Shown here: piece by piece, positions 1-6,023 of the stretch
Layout: each line of letters starts with the position of its first letter
Numbering within the stretch: position 1 is the first letter of the stretch
Assembly (NCBI RefSeq): GCF_021742065.1
Contig: NZ_JAKKIE010000100.1
Span: forward strand, 1 to 8,415
DNA: 8,415 nucleotides
Direction of reading: 5' to 3'
Source: Rhizorhapis sp. SPR117
Lineage (GTDB): Bacteria; Pseudomonadota; Alphaproteobacteria; Sphingomonadales; Sphingomonadaceae
Notes under the pieces: generated by a model
The model's database searches: none
The model's input: the letters and a program-made list of their open reading frames with translations, nothing else
Told to the model about the DNA's origin: nothing
Translations under genes and position numbers: made by a program

Positions 1-139
1 CTGCCGACCTAGCATTGTTCATCTCCTCAAAGAGGCGTGAATCAATGAGGTGGATTACAGTTCCGGGTGACTAGCGCGTAGATCCCGGCGAACACCGGAC
101 TTCACGAGCTATTTAACTGTTTGAAAAATTGTGAGAAAG
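1..139. other. Flank left of the tRNA fragment, no gene seen
   Basis: I see no coding frame with a credible start here and no RNA gene. If the tRNA fragment beside it is an attachment site, this should be host chromosome or a neighbouring element. Confidence 0.4.
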
Positions 140-186
140 TGGTGGACGCACTAGGGCTCGAACCTAGGACCCGCTGATTAAGAGCT
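140..186 (-). repeat. 3' half of a tRNA (probably tRNA-Lys, CUU), candidate attachment site
   Basis: Read on the minus strand, this holds an anticodon loop CTCTTAA (anticodon CTT), then a T arm CTAGG / TTCGAGC / CCTAG with perfect pairing, the 3' acceptor strand TGCGTCC, and an ACCA end. The matching 5' half (GGACGCA, D arm, 5' anticodon strand) is absent: bases 187-215 do not pair with it. So this is not a working tRNA gene. Many integrases recombine between the anticodon loop and the 3' end of a tRNA gene and leave exactly this kind of fragment at the far end of the element. By that logic the element lies to the right of this site and older chromosome to the left, with the intact tRNA gene outside the window. 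The Lys identity comes from the anticodon and from the similarity of the loop and variable region to other tRNA-Lys genes. Confidence 0.68.
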
Positions 187-306
187 GGCCTTAAGCCCTT
201 GGTAAAGCGTAGTAAACCGCTGCATTTCGTAGCTTGGTTCGCGCGAAATTGCGGTCCGCCCTTCCGCATTCCATTGCAGGCTGTTGCAATCTGTAGGATC
301 CAATTG
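187..306. other. Spacer between tRNA fragment and nuclease-like operon
   Basis: No gene or convincing terminator is visible between the stop codon of the minus-strand operon and the tRNA fragment. Open frames exist on both strands but have no start context and no recognisable protein features. Confidence 0.4.
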
Positions 307-996
307 TCAGCCCCTGATGCCCCGTTGGGACCCCACTCGGACATCCGGAAAGACTTCGATTACGAAGCGGCTCAAAGCATGCCGTTTACGAAGACCCATC
401 ACGTGGTAGGCAACTTCATATGCTGCTTCCCAAGCTTCAGGTGACGTTGGTCCCTTCATGTCTGCATCGTTCAGGAAATTTACGAGTACGAGATAAGCAG
501 GAACACCATTATCCCGCAAAAATTGTAGATGAGCCAGCCGGTTGGCTAGCTGATAGAAGAAGTCAGTCCATTGTGCCCTGTTGGGTTTTGCCCCAAGTTT
601 GTCGGCGCAGGCAGCAAGGGATGCAGAGATTTTGTCCCGGGATGCTTCGCTTGCTCCGGTTCCAGGCGAGCACATCTCGTTAACGTGCGCCTTAGCCTCG
701 ACCAGCAGCACGTCCCCCCGATCAGAAACACCGAGCGCATCCCATTGGGGGCCGCGCTCTGGCCAAAACTCCTTCAAGGCGGACCGCAGGTGACCCAACC
801 CGATCCGGTCTAAAAACTCGCCGTCTCGGTATTCAGCGAAGTCGTCTCGTTCGAGCGGTGATCGCCAATCAATCCCGCGCGCTCCGTTGAGCTTTGCTAA
901 AATCGGCTGATCGAGAGCTTCCCAGCGGTCCCCTATGGCCTGCTGAATCCACCGTAGACTTCCTTTTGAGCCGGGCCCTTGAACGACTCGCGCCAC
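307..996 (-). CDS. PD-(D/E)XK nuclease-like protein (229 aa)
   Basis: The protein has a plausible nuclease core. Asp86 in WDALG is followed by a hydrophobic strand and Glu100-Ala-Lys102 in LLVEAKAH, the D...ExK layout of PD-(D/E)XK enzymes. A helix QLANRLAHLQFL (149-160) and a strand AYLVLVNF (167-174) follow. The N-terminus carries a GSKGSLRWIQ segment (9-18). From memory, the same overall pattern occurs in a widespread family of uncharacterised bacterial proteins. I chose GTG 996: it overlaps the stop codon of the preceding gene (TAGTG), a GGGGG run lies 7 bases upstream, and it gives MARVVQGPGSKG, a natural beginning. An ATG at 1020 would add 8 residues but has no Shine-Dalgarno sequence. 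It is the last gene of a three-gene operon and is probably translationally coupled to the one before. Nuclease activity is inferred, and the DNA or RNA target is unknown. Confidence 0.72.
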   Translation of the reverse strand: MARVVQGPGSKGSLRWIQQAIGDRWEALDQPILAKLNGARGIDWRSPLERDDFAEYRDGEFLDRIGLGHLRSALKEFWPERGPQWDALGVSDRGDVLLVEAKAHVNEMCSPGTGASEASRDKISASLAACADKLGAKPNRAQWTDFFYQLANRLAHLQFLRDNGVPAYLVLVNFLNDADMKGPTSPEAWEAAYEVAYHVMGLRKRHALSRFVIEVFPDVRVGSQRGIRG

Positions 997-1289
997 TAGG
1001 TTGCCCCCAAGGGTTTGCATTTCGAGCAGACGAGAGAAAATGAACCGTCTGTTCGGCCAAGCGTTCGGGTGTAATTGCGAAGGTCATCGACGGCGTTAGC
1101 GACCACCTTACGATAGCCACGCCCTGTATAGGCTCCATCGTCCCGTGGCTTAGCAATCGTCTGGCAGAGGGCGCGATGCAACACCGTGTAGTTTGCACCC
1201 GGATTGCGCCGGACATTCAGAACGAACCCGGTCGAATGATCTTCGAGCCAGACCGCGTAACCGTCATCGTCATCCATGAACTCGCGCAT
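996..1289 (-). CDS. Small protein with a possible Cys-based metal site (97 aa)
   Basis: This complete small gene sits in the middle of the operon. An AGAGGA Shine-Dalgarno lies 5 bases before ATG 1289 and overlaps the stop codon of the upstream gene. Its own TAG overlaps the GTG of the next gene. The protein has an acidic N-terminus (DDDD, 6-9), a GFVLNVRR strand (21-28), VLHRALC (36-42) and a C-terminal CSKC (88-91). Cys42, Cys88 and Cys91, perhaps with His38, could bind a metal ion. Small domains with an LHRxxC...CxxC pattern occur, from memory, beside or fused to nuclease genes in bacterial genomic islands. No function is known to me. The tight packing suggests it is a partner or accessory of the nuclease-like protein. 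Confidence 0.72.
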   Translation of the reverse strand: MREFMDDDDGYAVWLEDHSTGFVLNVRRNPGANYTVLHRALCQTIAKPRDDGAYTGRGYRKVVANAVDDLRNYTRTLGRTDGSFSLVCSKCKPLGAT

Positions 1290-1298
1290 ACCGATCCT

Positions 1299-1637
1299 CT
1301 AACAAAGTGGGTAGGAACCCCGTTCAGCACAGCGAGTCCAATTCCTGCCCGGCTGCCATGAAACGAACAGCCTTCCGACATCTGCACTCATTTGATCCAA
1401 AGCGGTCAGCCTATAAATGTCATGTTGACCGGACGGCATCGGGCGACGGCGCAACACGTCCCATTCACCGTTCGGGACCAACCCATCGATCTCGGCGGCG
1501 GTAAGCCCGACGAACAAAGTGTCCCCGTCCGGAAGCGCGACGAAGTTCGCCCAAATGGGGCGCGTGAACCAGCTACGATTCGCAATCTTCTGGTAAGAGA
1601 CCCACCGCCAGAAAATATCCGGATCACGACGCCAAGC
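1299..1637 (-). pseudogene. 5'-truncated gene resembling the domain beside GIY-YIG nucleases
   Basis: On the minus strand the frame is open from about 1670 down to the stop at 1299. Convincing protein sequence starts near AWRRDPDIFWRW and continues SYQKIANRSW, FVALPDGDTLFVGL, YRLTALDQM, GRLFVSWQPG and RNWTRCAERG. The order F..YQ, LFVGL, YRL, GRL.V.W.PG, R.W resembles, from memory, the beta-rich domain preceding the catalytic part of many GIY-YIG nuclease family proteins. No GIY-YIG part follows, as the frame stops soon after R.W. The N-terminus is missing because integrase sequence from the opposite strand begins around 1625-1645. No credible start codon exists at the right place, though a TTG at 1517 could give a 72-aa remnant. 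The following gene starts 10 bases downstream, so this was the first or an early gene of the operon. Confidence 0.6.
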
Positions 1638-2389
1638 GCCACGACATCCTCGAATTGATGGACGGTGCTATCGAGCGCGGCGCGGCGTATCAGGCGAACC
1701 GTATCCACTCGAACCTGCGCAAGCTGTTCAATTGGTGCATGGAGCGCGGGATTGTTGACGTTTCGCCCGTCATGGGAACCAAGCCACCGACGCGAGAACA
1801 GGCCCGTGACCGTGTGCTGACGGACGATGAAATTGGCAAGTTGCTGCGAGTCTGCGCCGAGGACGCTTATCCATTTCGCCAATTCGTGCCCCTGCTGCTG
1901 GCAACAGCGCAACGGCGCGGTGAGGTGTCCCAGATGAAATGGAGCCAAGTCGATCTTGACGCTAAGCAATGGGTGATCCCGGCGGAGTTGTCCAAGAATG
2001 GCAAACCGCACGTTGTCCCGCTCAACGATTTCGCGCTGCGATTGCTGGCAGAGATTCCGCGCTTCGCCGGTGGAGAATGCGATTGGGTATTCACCACCAC
2101 GCGGCGATCACCGATCAGCGGGTTCAGCAAGGCGTTGCGGCATATCCATGCACAGTCCGAGACGTCCGAATGGCGATTCCATGACCTACGGCGAACCGCA
2201 GCATCGGGCATGGCAAGGGCAGGGATCGCGCCGCATGTGGTGGAGAAAGTGTTGAACCATATTTCGGGGACGATTTCCGGCGTAGCGGCAGTATATAATC
2301 GCTACGGTTATGATGCCGAACGACGTGAAGCGCTGGACAAGTGGGGAATGTTCCTTGGTGAAATTAGCCGACTTCAAACGCCCGCCTAA
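1634..2389 (+). pseudogene. int: N-terminally truncated P4-type tyrosine integrase
   Basis: The catalytic domain is complete. Counting from the in-frame TTG at 1655, it has Arg87 (TAQRRGE), Lys114 (ELSKNGK), His176/Arg179 (FHDLRR), His202 (VLNH) and Tyr214 (VYNRYGY). Ahead of it only the last part of the core-binding domain remains (KRHDILELMDGAIERG, then NRIHSNLRKLFNW). Full P4-type integrases are about 400 residues; this frame gives about 250. The N-terminal arm-binding and first core-binding helices are absent. Upstream the frame stays open only to 1568 and turns into antisense of the neighbouring minus-strand gene. TTG 1655 or the ATG right after it might still give a 244-aa protein, but recombination would be impaired. 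The stop lies inside the next gene. Confidence 0.8.
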
Positions 2390-3017
2390 GTCGGTAGGCA
2401 ACTATCTTTGCCTCGCCGACGCCGCGACCATGATTGGGGCTAAGATAGCTTCAGGATGGCGTAATGCTGATCTGATCGAATTGAGCGACCCTACGGGCGA
2501 CGCGGAAGCGCAGGAGCGCGCCACGATTGTTCGTCAAAGGCTTACAGCCCTTCTTGCCGGAGGTATGCTTCCCGCATTCGGGAGAAATCACGAAGGCCGA
2601 TACATCGAATTAGGTCGAGAGCGTCTTTCGGCACCATTTTTCGCCATCAACATCCCGCGTAGCGAATTTTTATGGACGGAGGAGGAGTGGGACCTGATCT
2701 TCGTCAGCCGCTCCGATCTCAAGCGTTACGTTGATTCATTGCGCAACTCCAAGCCGCGGAAATCCGTTACCTTTGATTGGCAAGAAATCACTACTCTGGC
2801 TTGGAGGTTGGCGCTCGACAATCCGCATCTTCGGAAACCAGCCAAACTCATCGATGAGGTCCAGTCGCAGTACGCACTGAAGTACGACCAACACCCGGAT
2901 GCCAAAGAACTCAGGGATTTGGTCAACGAGATCATCGCACACCTTGGCGACCGGGTGCTGTCTAGGGACATTTCTTCGCCAGAAACCTCCTGCGACGCGC
3001 CGCCCAAATCGCCATAA
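2358..3017 (+). CDS. Hypothetical protein of the element core (219 aa)
   Basis: I do not recognise a named family. The N-terminal part (YLCLADAATMIG) looks like the start of a helix-turn-helix. It is followed by RLTALLAGGMLPAFGRNHEG and then a conserved-looking FVSRSDLKRYV. From memory, the order 'short helical repeat, AxGR, later VxxxDL' recurs in small uncharacterised alphaproteobacterial proteins near integrases and mobile-element genes. The C-terminal third is charged and helical (DEVQSQYALKYDQHPDAKEL). The start is uncertain. GTG 2358 has a GGGGA about 11 bases upstream and overlaps the integrase end by 32 bases. An ATG at 2310 is in frame but has no Shine-Dalgarno. The gene is co-directional with integrase and alpA, so it may be regulatory, but this is inference. 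Confidence 0.6.
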   Translation: MKLADFKRPPKSVGNYLCLADAATMIGAKIASGWRNADLIELSDPTGDAEAQERATIVRQRLTALLAGGMLPAFGRNHEGRYIELGRERLSAPFFAINIPRSEFLWTEEEWDLIFVSRSDLKRYVDSLRNSKPRKSVTFDWQEITTLAWRLALDNPHLRKPAKLIDEVQSQYALKYDQHPDAKELRDLVNEIIAHLGDRVLSRDISSPETSCDAPPKSP

Positions 3018-3022
3018 ATATT

Positions 3023-3048
3023 CGGCTCCTCGCATAAATCAGGAGCCG
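3023..3048 (+). promoter_or_regulatory. Hairpin overlapping the alpA Shine-Dalgarno
   Basis: A perfect 8-bp inverted repeat, CGGCTCCT / AGGAGCCG, surrounds a 10-base loop. The 3' arm contains AGGAG (3041-3045), the only good Shine-Dalgarno for the alpA-like gene, 9 bases before its ATG. In RNA the ribosome site would be paired. No U-run follows, so it is a poor intrinsic terminator. It may instead hold down alpA translation from long transcripts, or be a protein-binding palindrome. Confidence 0.6.
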
Positions 3049-3054
3049 TTATGC

Positions 3055-3249
3055 ATGAAAAACCCCGTACTTCTCGACCGCGCCGCACTGCGGCGGTGGG
3101 GCGTAAAGCTTCACAACAGCACACTTATAAGGCTGGAAAGAAAGGGAAAATTCCCAACGCGTCTGAAAATTGGCGCGACGAGCTATTGGCGAGCGGACCA
3201 GGTCGAGGAGTTCATTTCGAAGTCGAACTTGGTGCAGTCACAGCAGTGA
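3055..3249 (+). CDS. alpA: AlpA-family helix-turn-helix regulator (64 aa)
   Basis: The protein is the size of AlpA/excisionase-type regulators. It has a MerR-like winged helix layout: LLDRAALRRWG (helix 1), STLIRLERKGKFP (recognition helix and turn), then RLKIGATSYWRADQVEEFI (wing and last helix). AlpA proteins act as activators of integrase or as directionality factors in satellites such as P4, binding DNA in the cytoplasm. I chose ATG 3055 because AGGAG lies 9 bases upstream; ATG 3051 is in another frame. The stop overlaps the GTG of the next gene (GTGA), so the two are translationally coupled. The Shine-Dalgarno sits in a hairpin arm, suggesting control of translation. Regulation of the integrase or primase module is inferred from family and position. 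Confidence 0.8.
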   Translation: MKNPVLLDRAALRRWGVKLHNSTLIRLERKGKFPTRLKIGATSYWRADQVEEFISKSNLVQSQQ

Positions 3250-3392
3250 GTGTTCGCCGAATCCATCATCATCCTACCGGTCGCACATGGGATCGAGTTT
3301 TCCTTTGCCCGATCAACGAACCAGAGGACTTTGCTGAGTTCGAAGCGTGGCTGAATGAATATTATCCCATCACGTCGGAGAGCGGTCGATGA
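3246..3392 (+). CDS. Small coupled protein between alpA and primase (48 aa)
   Basis: This short gene is supported mainly by its junctions. Its GTG start overlaps the alpA stop as GTGA, and its TGA overlaps the primase ATG as ATGA. The product begins VSVRRIHHHPTGRTWDRV and ends in an acidic aromatic stretch (EDFAEFEAWLNEYYP, 27-41). It has one cysteine (Cys21) and three consecutive histidines (7-9), and no signal or membrane segment. I do not recognise a family. Its position suggests it keeps primase translation coupled to alpA, or is a small partner of the replication protein. Confidence 0.62.
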   Translation: MSVRRIHHHPTGRTWDRVFLCPINEPEDFAEFEAWLNEYYPITSESGR

Positions 3393-5158
3393 CGCAGGCG
3401 CAGCGACAACATTTCACACTGCGATTTGATCGAAGCGTCAGCGTTCTTGGCATGATGGAGTGGTTTGCAGGGCGGGACATTCCCGTCCTGCCCATTCATG
3501 GGATTGTGGGCGGCAGCTGCACATGCGGCAATGAAGATTGCGAAAGTCCCGGCAAACATCCAGTCAGTTCGTTGGTCCGCAACGGCGTCAAGGGTGCGAC
3601 AACCGATCTGAAGCTAATACGGCGTTGGCATCGTGAGCACCCGGACATGAACTACGCCGTGGCGACCGAAGGGCTGGCGGTGATCGACTGCGACAGCAAG
3701 GAAGCCTTGCAGGCATTCCGTTCCGGCTATCAACCGCCGCCAACATTCACCGTGAAAACGGCGAGGGGGTTCCACTTCTACTTTCGTGGTGGAATGCCCG
3801 CCCGAAACGCCGCACGGAGCAAGTTGGACGTGAAAAGCGGCCCCGGCTGCTATGTGGTTGGGCCAAACTCGGTTCACGCTTCAGGTGCGATTTATGCGCT
3901 CTGGGAAGATGAGCTGATAGCCGATTTGCCGCAGAACATCGCGGACATCACCGAACGCCGTGATGAACCGCCTGAAGCTGGCGGCGGTGGACCGATACCG
4001 GTCGGGATGCGTAACTCCACGATGACACAGTTCGCAGGATACATGCATGGCAAGGGAGTGCCGCAAGCGGCGGTTCTGGAAACGCTTAAAACGCTGAACC
4101 GAACCATGTCCGAAAAGCCGTTGCCGGATCGCGAGGTCAGGCAAATCGCGCGTAGCGTATCGCGTTATCCGGTTAAGGCGTTGCCCCAGATCATCCCGTT
4201 CTCCGAGATTCCGGAGGAGCGCCTTGAGTTCCTCTGGTATCCCTACATCTGCCTTGGCACCCTCGGGCTGCTGGATGGCGATCCCGGCGATGGCAAGAGC
4301 CAGCTTTGCGTTTGGTTATGCGCGCGGCTCAGCCGTGGAGACAAGTTGCCCAACGGGGATCGATTTGAACCTGCCAATTGCTTCCTGTTCAATTTCGAGG
4401 ACCTGCCCGGTGCCGTGATCAAGAAGCGGTTAGAGGCGAACGGCGCGGACCTTTCGCGCGTGTTCATCCAGTCGCGGCAGTTCCAGCTTACGGCGGAAAT
4501 GGTCGAGTGGATGGACGGTGAAATTGCCGAAAAGCGGCCACGTCTGGTCATTCTCGATCCCATTCAGGCATTCATGTCCGGCGTGGACGGCAACAGCAAC
4601 ATCGACGTGCGCGAGTTTATGTCACGCTTGGGCGAGATTGCGGCGAAGCGAAAATGCGCGATCATCTGCGTCCGTCATTTCGGCAAGAGCGCGCAGGACA
4701 AGGCCATGAAGAAGGGGCTGGGTTCCACCGACTTTGTGGGCATCTCGCGCAACCAGTTCGGTCTTGCCCGCCGCAATGATGGTGCGCGCGGGTTCATCGT
4801 GTTTCACATGAAGACGAACTTCGAACGGGGGCAGTCCATGTTGTTCACGATGGGCGATGCCGATGGCCGGAATGGAGAGCAGCCGAAGATCGGCTTCGAC
4901 AAGTTCACCGACATTACCGCCGATGACTTTTTTTCGGGTGATGCGTCCATGCGCGGCCCGGATCAGGATGAAAGGGAGGTCGCCAAGGAATTCCTGTTGG
5001 ATGCACTGGCGGACGGCCCCAAGCCGGCGGCCAAACTGAAATCGCAAGGTGAGGCGCGCGCGATCAGTGCGTCCACCATCGACCGCGCCCGGAAGGATTT
5101 GGGCATTATCACGGCCAAGGAGGGCAAAATCTGGTTCTGGTCGCTACCGCCCGAGTGA
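3389..5158 (+). CDS. Primase-polymerase / helicase replication protein (589 aa)
   Basis: This is the replication protein of the element. Residues 25-190 are an archaeo-eukaryotic-type primase-polymerase domain: a Cys-rich stretch with GKHP (44-58), GATTD (69-73), the acidic VIDCDS (98-103, Asp100 and Asp102 likely metal ligands) and GFHFYF (127-132). Residues about 205-260 resemble the PriCT-1 domain. A RecA-like helicase ATPase follows, with Walker A GDPGDGKS (297-304), Walker B LVILD (386-390) and RHFGKS (429-434). The C-terminus (about 526-589) looks like a winged helix, which could bind the origin. Such bifunctional proteins initiate and prime replication of plasmids, prophages and satellites. 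The ATG overlaps the preceding stop (ATGA). The length fits the family and no damage is seen. Host polymerase must still extend the primers. Confidence 0.88.
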   Translation: MTQAQRQHFTLRFDRSVSVLGMMEWFAGRDIPVLPIHGIVGGSCTCGNEDCESPGKHPVSSLVRNGVKGATTDLKLIRRWHREHPDMNYAVATEGLAVIDCDSKEALQAFRSGYQPPPTFTVKTARGFHFYFRGGMPARNAARSKLDVKSGPGCYVVGPNSVHASGAIYALWEDELIADLPQNIADITERRDEPPEAGGGGPIPVGMRNSTMTQFAGYMHGKGVPQAAVLETLKTLNRTMSEKPLPDREVRQIARSVSRYPVKALPQIIPFSEIPEERLEFLWYPYICLGTLGLLDGDPGDGKSQLCVWLCARLSRGDKLPNGDRFEPANCFLFNFEDLPGAVIKKRLEANGADLSRVFIQSRQFQLTAEMVEWMDGEIAEKRPRLVILDPIQAFMSGVDGNSNIDVREFMSRLGEIAAKRKCAIICVRHFGKSAQDKAMKKGLGSTDFVGISRNQFGLARRNDGARGFIVFHMKTNFERGQSMLFTMGDADGRNGEQPKIGFDKFTDITADDFFSGDASMRGPDQDEREVAKEFLLDALADGPKPAAKLKSQGEARAISASTIDRARKDLGIITAKEGKIWFWSLPPE

Positions 5159-5338
5159 TCGAACTTTCCAAGTTTCCAAGTTTTCATCGCCGGGGGTCGG
5201 TGGAAAGTTGCATCACGCACTTTCGTGCCGCCCCGGCACTTTTCATGATGTGCCCGGCGTTGAAAACATGAAAACCTGAAATGTTGGATTGGGCAGGGCG
5301 GGGGAGGCACCGGGTTGGCCGATGCCCCCGGAAGCGCT
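5159..5338. other. Convergent spacer with short repeats and a bulged hairpin
   Basis: No clear gene. Right after the primase stop there are two tandem TTTCCAAG units (from about 5166) and then TTTTCAT. GTTTTCAT (about 5179-5186) and ATGAAAAC near 5268 form an inverted repeat, with a further TTTTCAT between them. At 5302-5329 a bulged hairpin pairs GGG-A-GGCA-C-CGG with CCG-A-TGCC-CCC. It lies between convergent genes but has no T-run on either side, so I do not call it a terminator. A perfect palindrome GAAGCGCTTC (5331-5340) lies next to it. This spacer could hold the replication origin of the element, but that is only a guess from position. Confidence 0.4.
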
Positions 5339-5653
5339 TCAAACGGTCGGCGTCGCGGACAGCGCCTTGCGGGCTTCGTCCAGTGCCTTGGATCCCGGCG
5401 TCCACTGCCACGGCTGACGGGCGACGTGATCCTTGCCCAATGTCGGGTATATCTTGGTCTGCTTCGCAGCGAGGCGCAGCAGCATCCGGGCATCGCGCGC
5501 GGGCATCTTCATTTCACGAGCGAGTTGGTCGAGCGTGACCATTTCGACTTTGGGCTTCGCCAGTGCCTTGTTTCCCGACGCAGGCTTGGCGGCATCCGAC
5601 TTGATTGCGGCGTTCGGCGCGGTGGTCGGCTTTGCGGGTTCGGTCGTAGTCAT
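5339..5653 (-). CDS. Small hypothetical protein, possible DNA binding (104 aa)
   Basis: The N-terminal third is Ala/Pro/Thr/Lys-rich and probably disordered (MTTTEPAKPTTAP...). After it comes a segment that could form a helix-turn-helix: VTLDQLAREMKMPARDARMLLRLAA. The C-terminus, IYPTLGKDHVARQPWQWTPGSKALDEARKAL, suits a short strand plus helix. From memory, small proteins of this type (disordered tail, then LAxExxMpxrxARxxLR) are common in alphaproteobacterial mobile elements, with no known role. I chose ATG 5653 because AAAGGAG stands 9 bases upstream; for ATG 5662 the same GGAG is directly against the start codon, which does not work. The start lies in a striking hairpin, described separately. 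Confidence 0.68.
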   Translation of the reverse strand: MTTTEPAKPTTAPNAAIKSDAAKPASGNKALAKPKVEMVTLDQLAREMKMPARDARMLLRLAAKQTKIYPTLGKDHVARQPWQWTPGSKALDEARKALSATPTV

Positions 5654-5684
5654 GTCGGTCATCTCCTTTGTTTGGGACCGACAT
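5652..5684 (-). promoter_or_regulatory. Start-codon hairpin with Shine-Dalgarno in the loop
   Basis: On the minus strand ATGTCGGTC and GACCGACAT form a perfect 9-bp inverted repeat around a 15-base loop. The loop holds AAAGGAG, and the 3' arm ends in the start codon of the 104-aa gene. This is the layout of a translational operator, where a protein binding the hairpin would block ribosomes. It could equally be a DNA palindrome for a dimeric repressor. Confidence 0.55.
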
Positions 5685-5724
5685 TTCCATTAAGATGGGT
5701 TCGGAAGGCGTGTCAGGAGAAATC

Positions 5725-5952
5725 CTAGAAATCCCAGTCGATTTCCATCAGCGGGATCTTGAAGGCGGCATTTCCGTCGGTGAAGACATAGGCGTCGTCA
5801 TCGCTGCCGATCTCGAATGTGTAGCGGTGCCCGTCCACATCGATATGAATGATCTCGTCTGGCGTGTGGACCACTTCGATCACCGCGCCGGGAAATAGCG
5901 CCCGTGCATGGGATAACAGATGCAGTCGGTCGAGCGGTTCGTCGTCGGACAT
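5725..5952 (-). CDS. Highly acidic small protein (75 aa)
   Basis: I do not recognise the family. The product has 17 Asp/Glu against 4 Lys/Arg, including DDE near the start, a DDD run (52-54) and MEIDWDF at the end. It has alternating hydrophobic strands (AVIEVVHTP, EIIHIDVDG, HRYTFEIG, AYVFTD) and looks like a compact beta-rich fold. I chose ATG 5952 because a full AAAGGAGG lies 5 bases upstream; an upstream in-frame ATG at 6042 has no ribosome site. The gene is co-directional with the 104-aa gene 71 bases downstream and may share its transcript. The strong net negative charge is seen in DNA-mimic anti-restriction or anti-defence proteins, but acidity alone does not prove this. Confidence 0.7.
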   Translation of the reverse strand: MSDDEPLDRLHLLSHARALFPGAVIEVVHTPDEIIHIDVDGHRYTFEIGSDDDAYVFTDGNAAFKIPLMEIDWDF

Positions 5953-5976
5953 GATGGCCTCCTTTCGTTGACCATC
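5953..5976 (-). promoter_or_regulatory. Small hairpin presenting the Shine-Dalgarno of the acidic gene
   Basis: On the minus strand GATGG and CCATC (5 bp) enclose a 14-base loop containing AAAGGAGG. The stem ends right at the start codon of the 75-aa gene. The layout matches the hairpin at the next gene downstream, but this stem is short and could be chance. Confidence 0.35.
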
Positions 5977-6023
5977 TTCCCAATAAGACCATGGGTGCGG
6001 GGAAGTCAGGAAAAACCCCGTGC

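Noticed and set aside
102..344. Minus-strand frame of 80 codons over the tRNA fragment
   Set aside because: It is an open frame created by the tRNA 3' half (GSSP...ST reading) and has no start context or protein features.
199..444. Plus-strand frame overlapping the end of the nuclease-like gene
   Set aside because: It lies antisense to a real gene over half its length and has no ribosome site.
5155..5271. 38-codon frame starting with a GTGA overlap at the primase stop
   Set aside because: The overlap resembles the real coupled starts, but the product is Cys/Met/Phe-scattered with no recognisable pattern and covers the repeat-bearing spacer; too weak to call.
5302..5329. Bulged GC-rich hairpin between convergent genes as a terminator
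   Set aside because: No T-run follows on either strand, so it does not meet the usual form of an intrinsic terminator.
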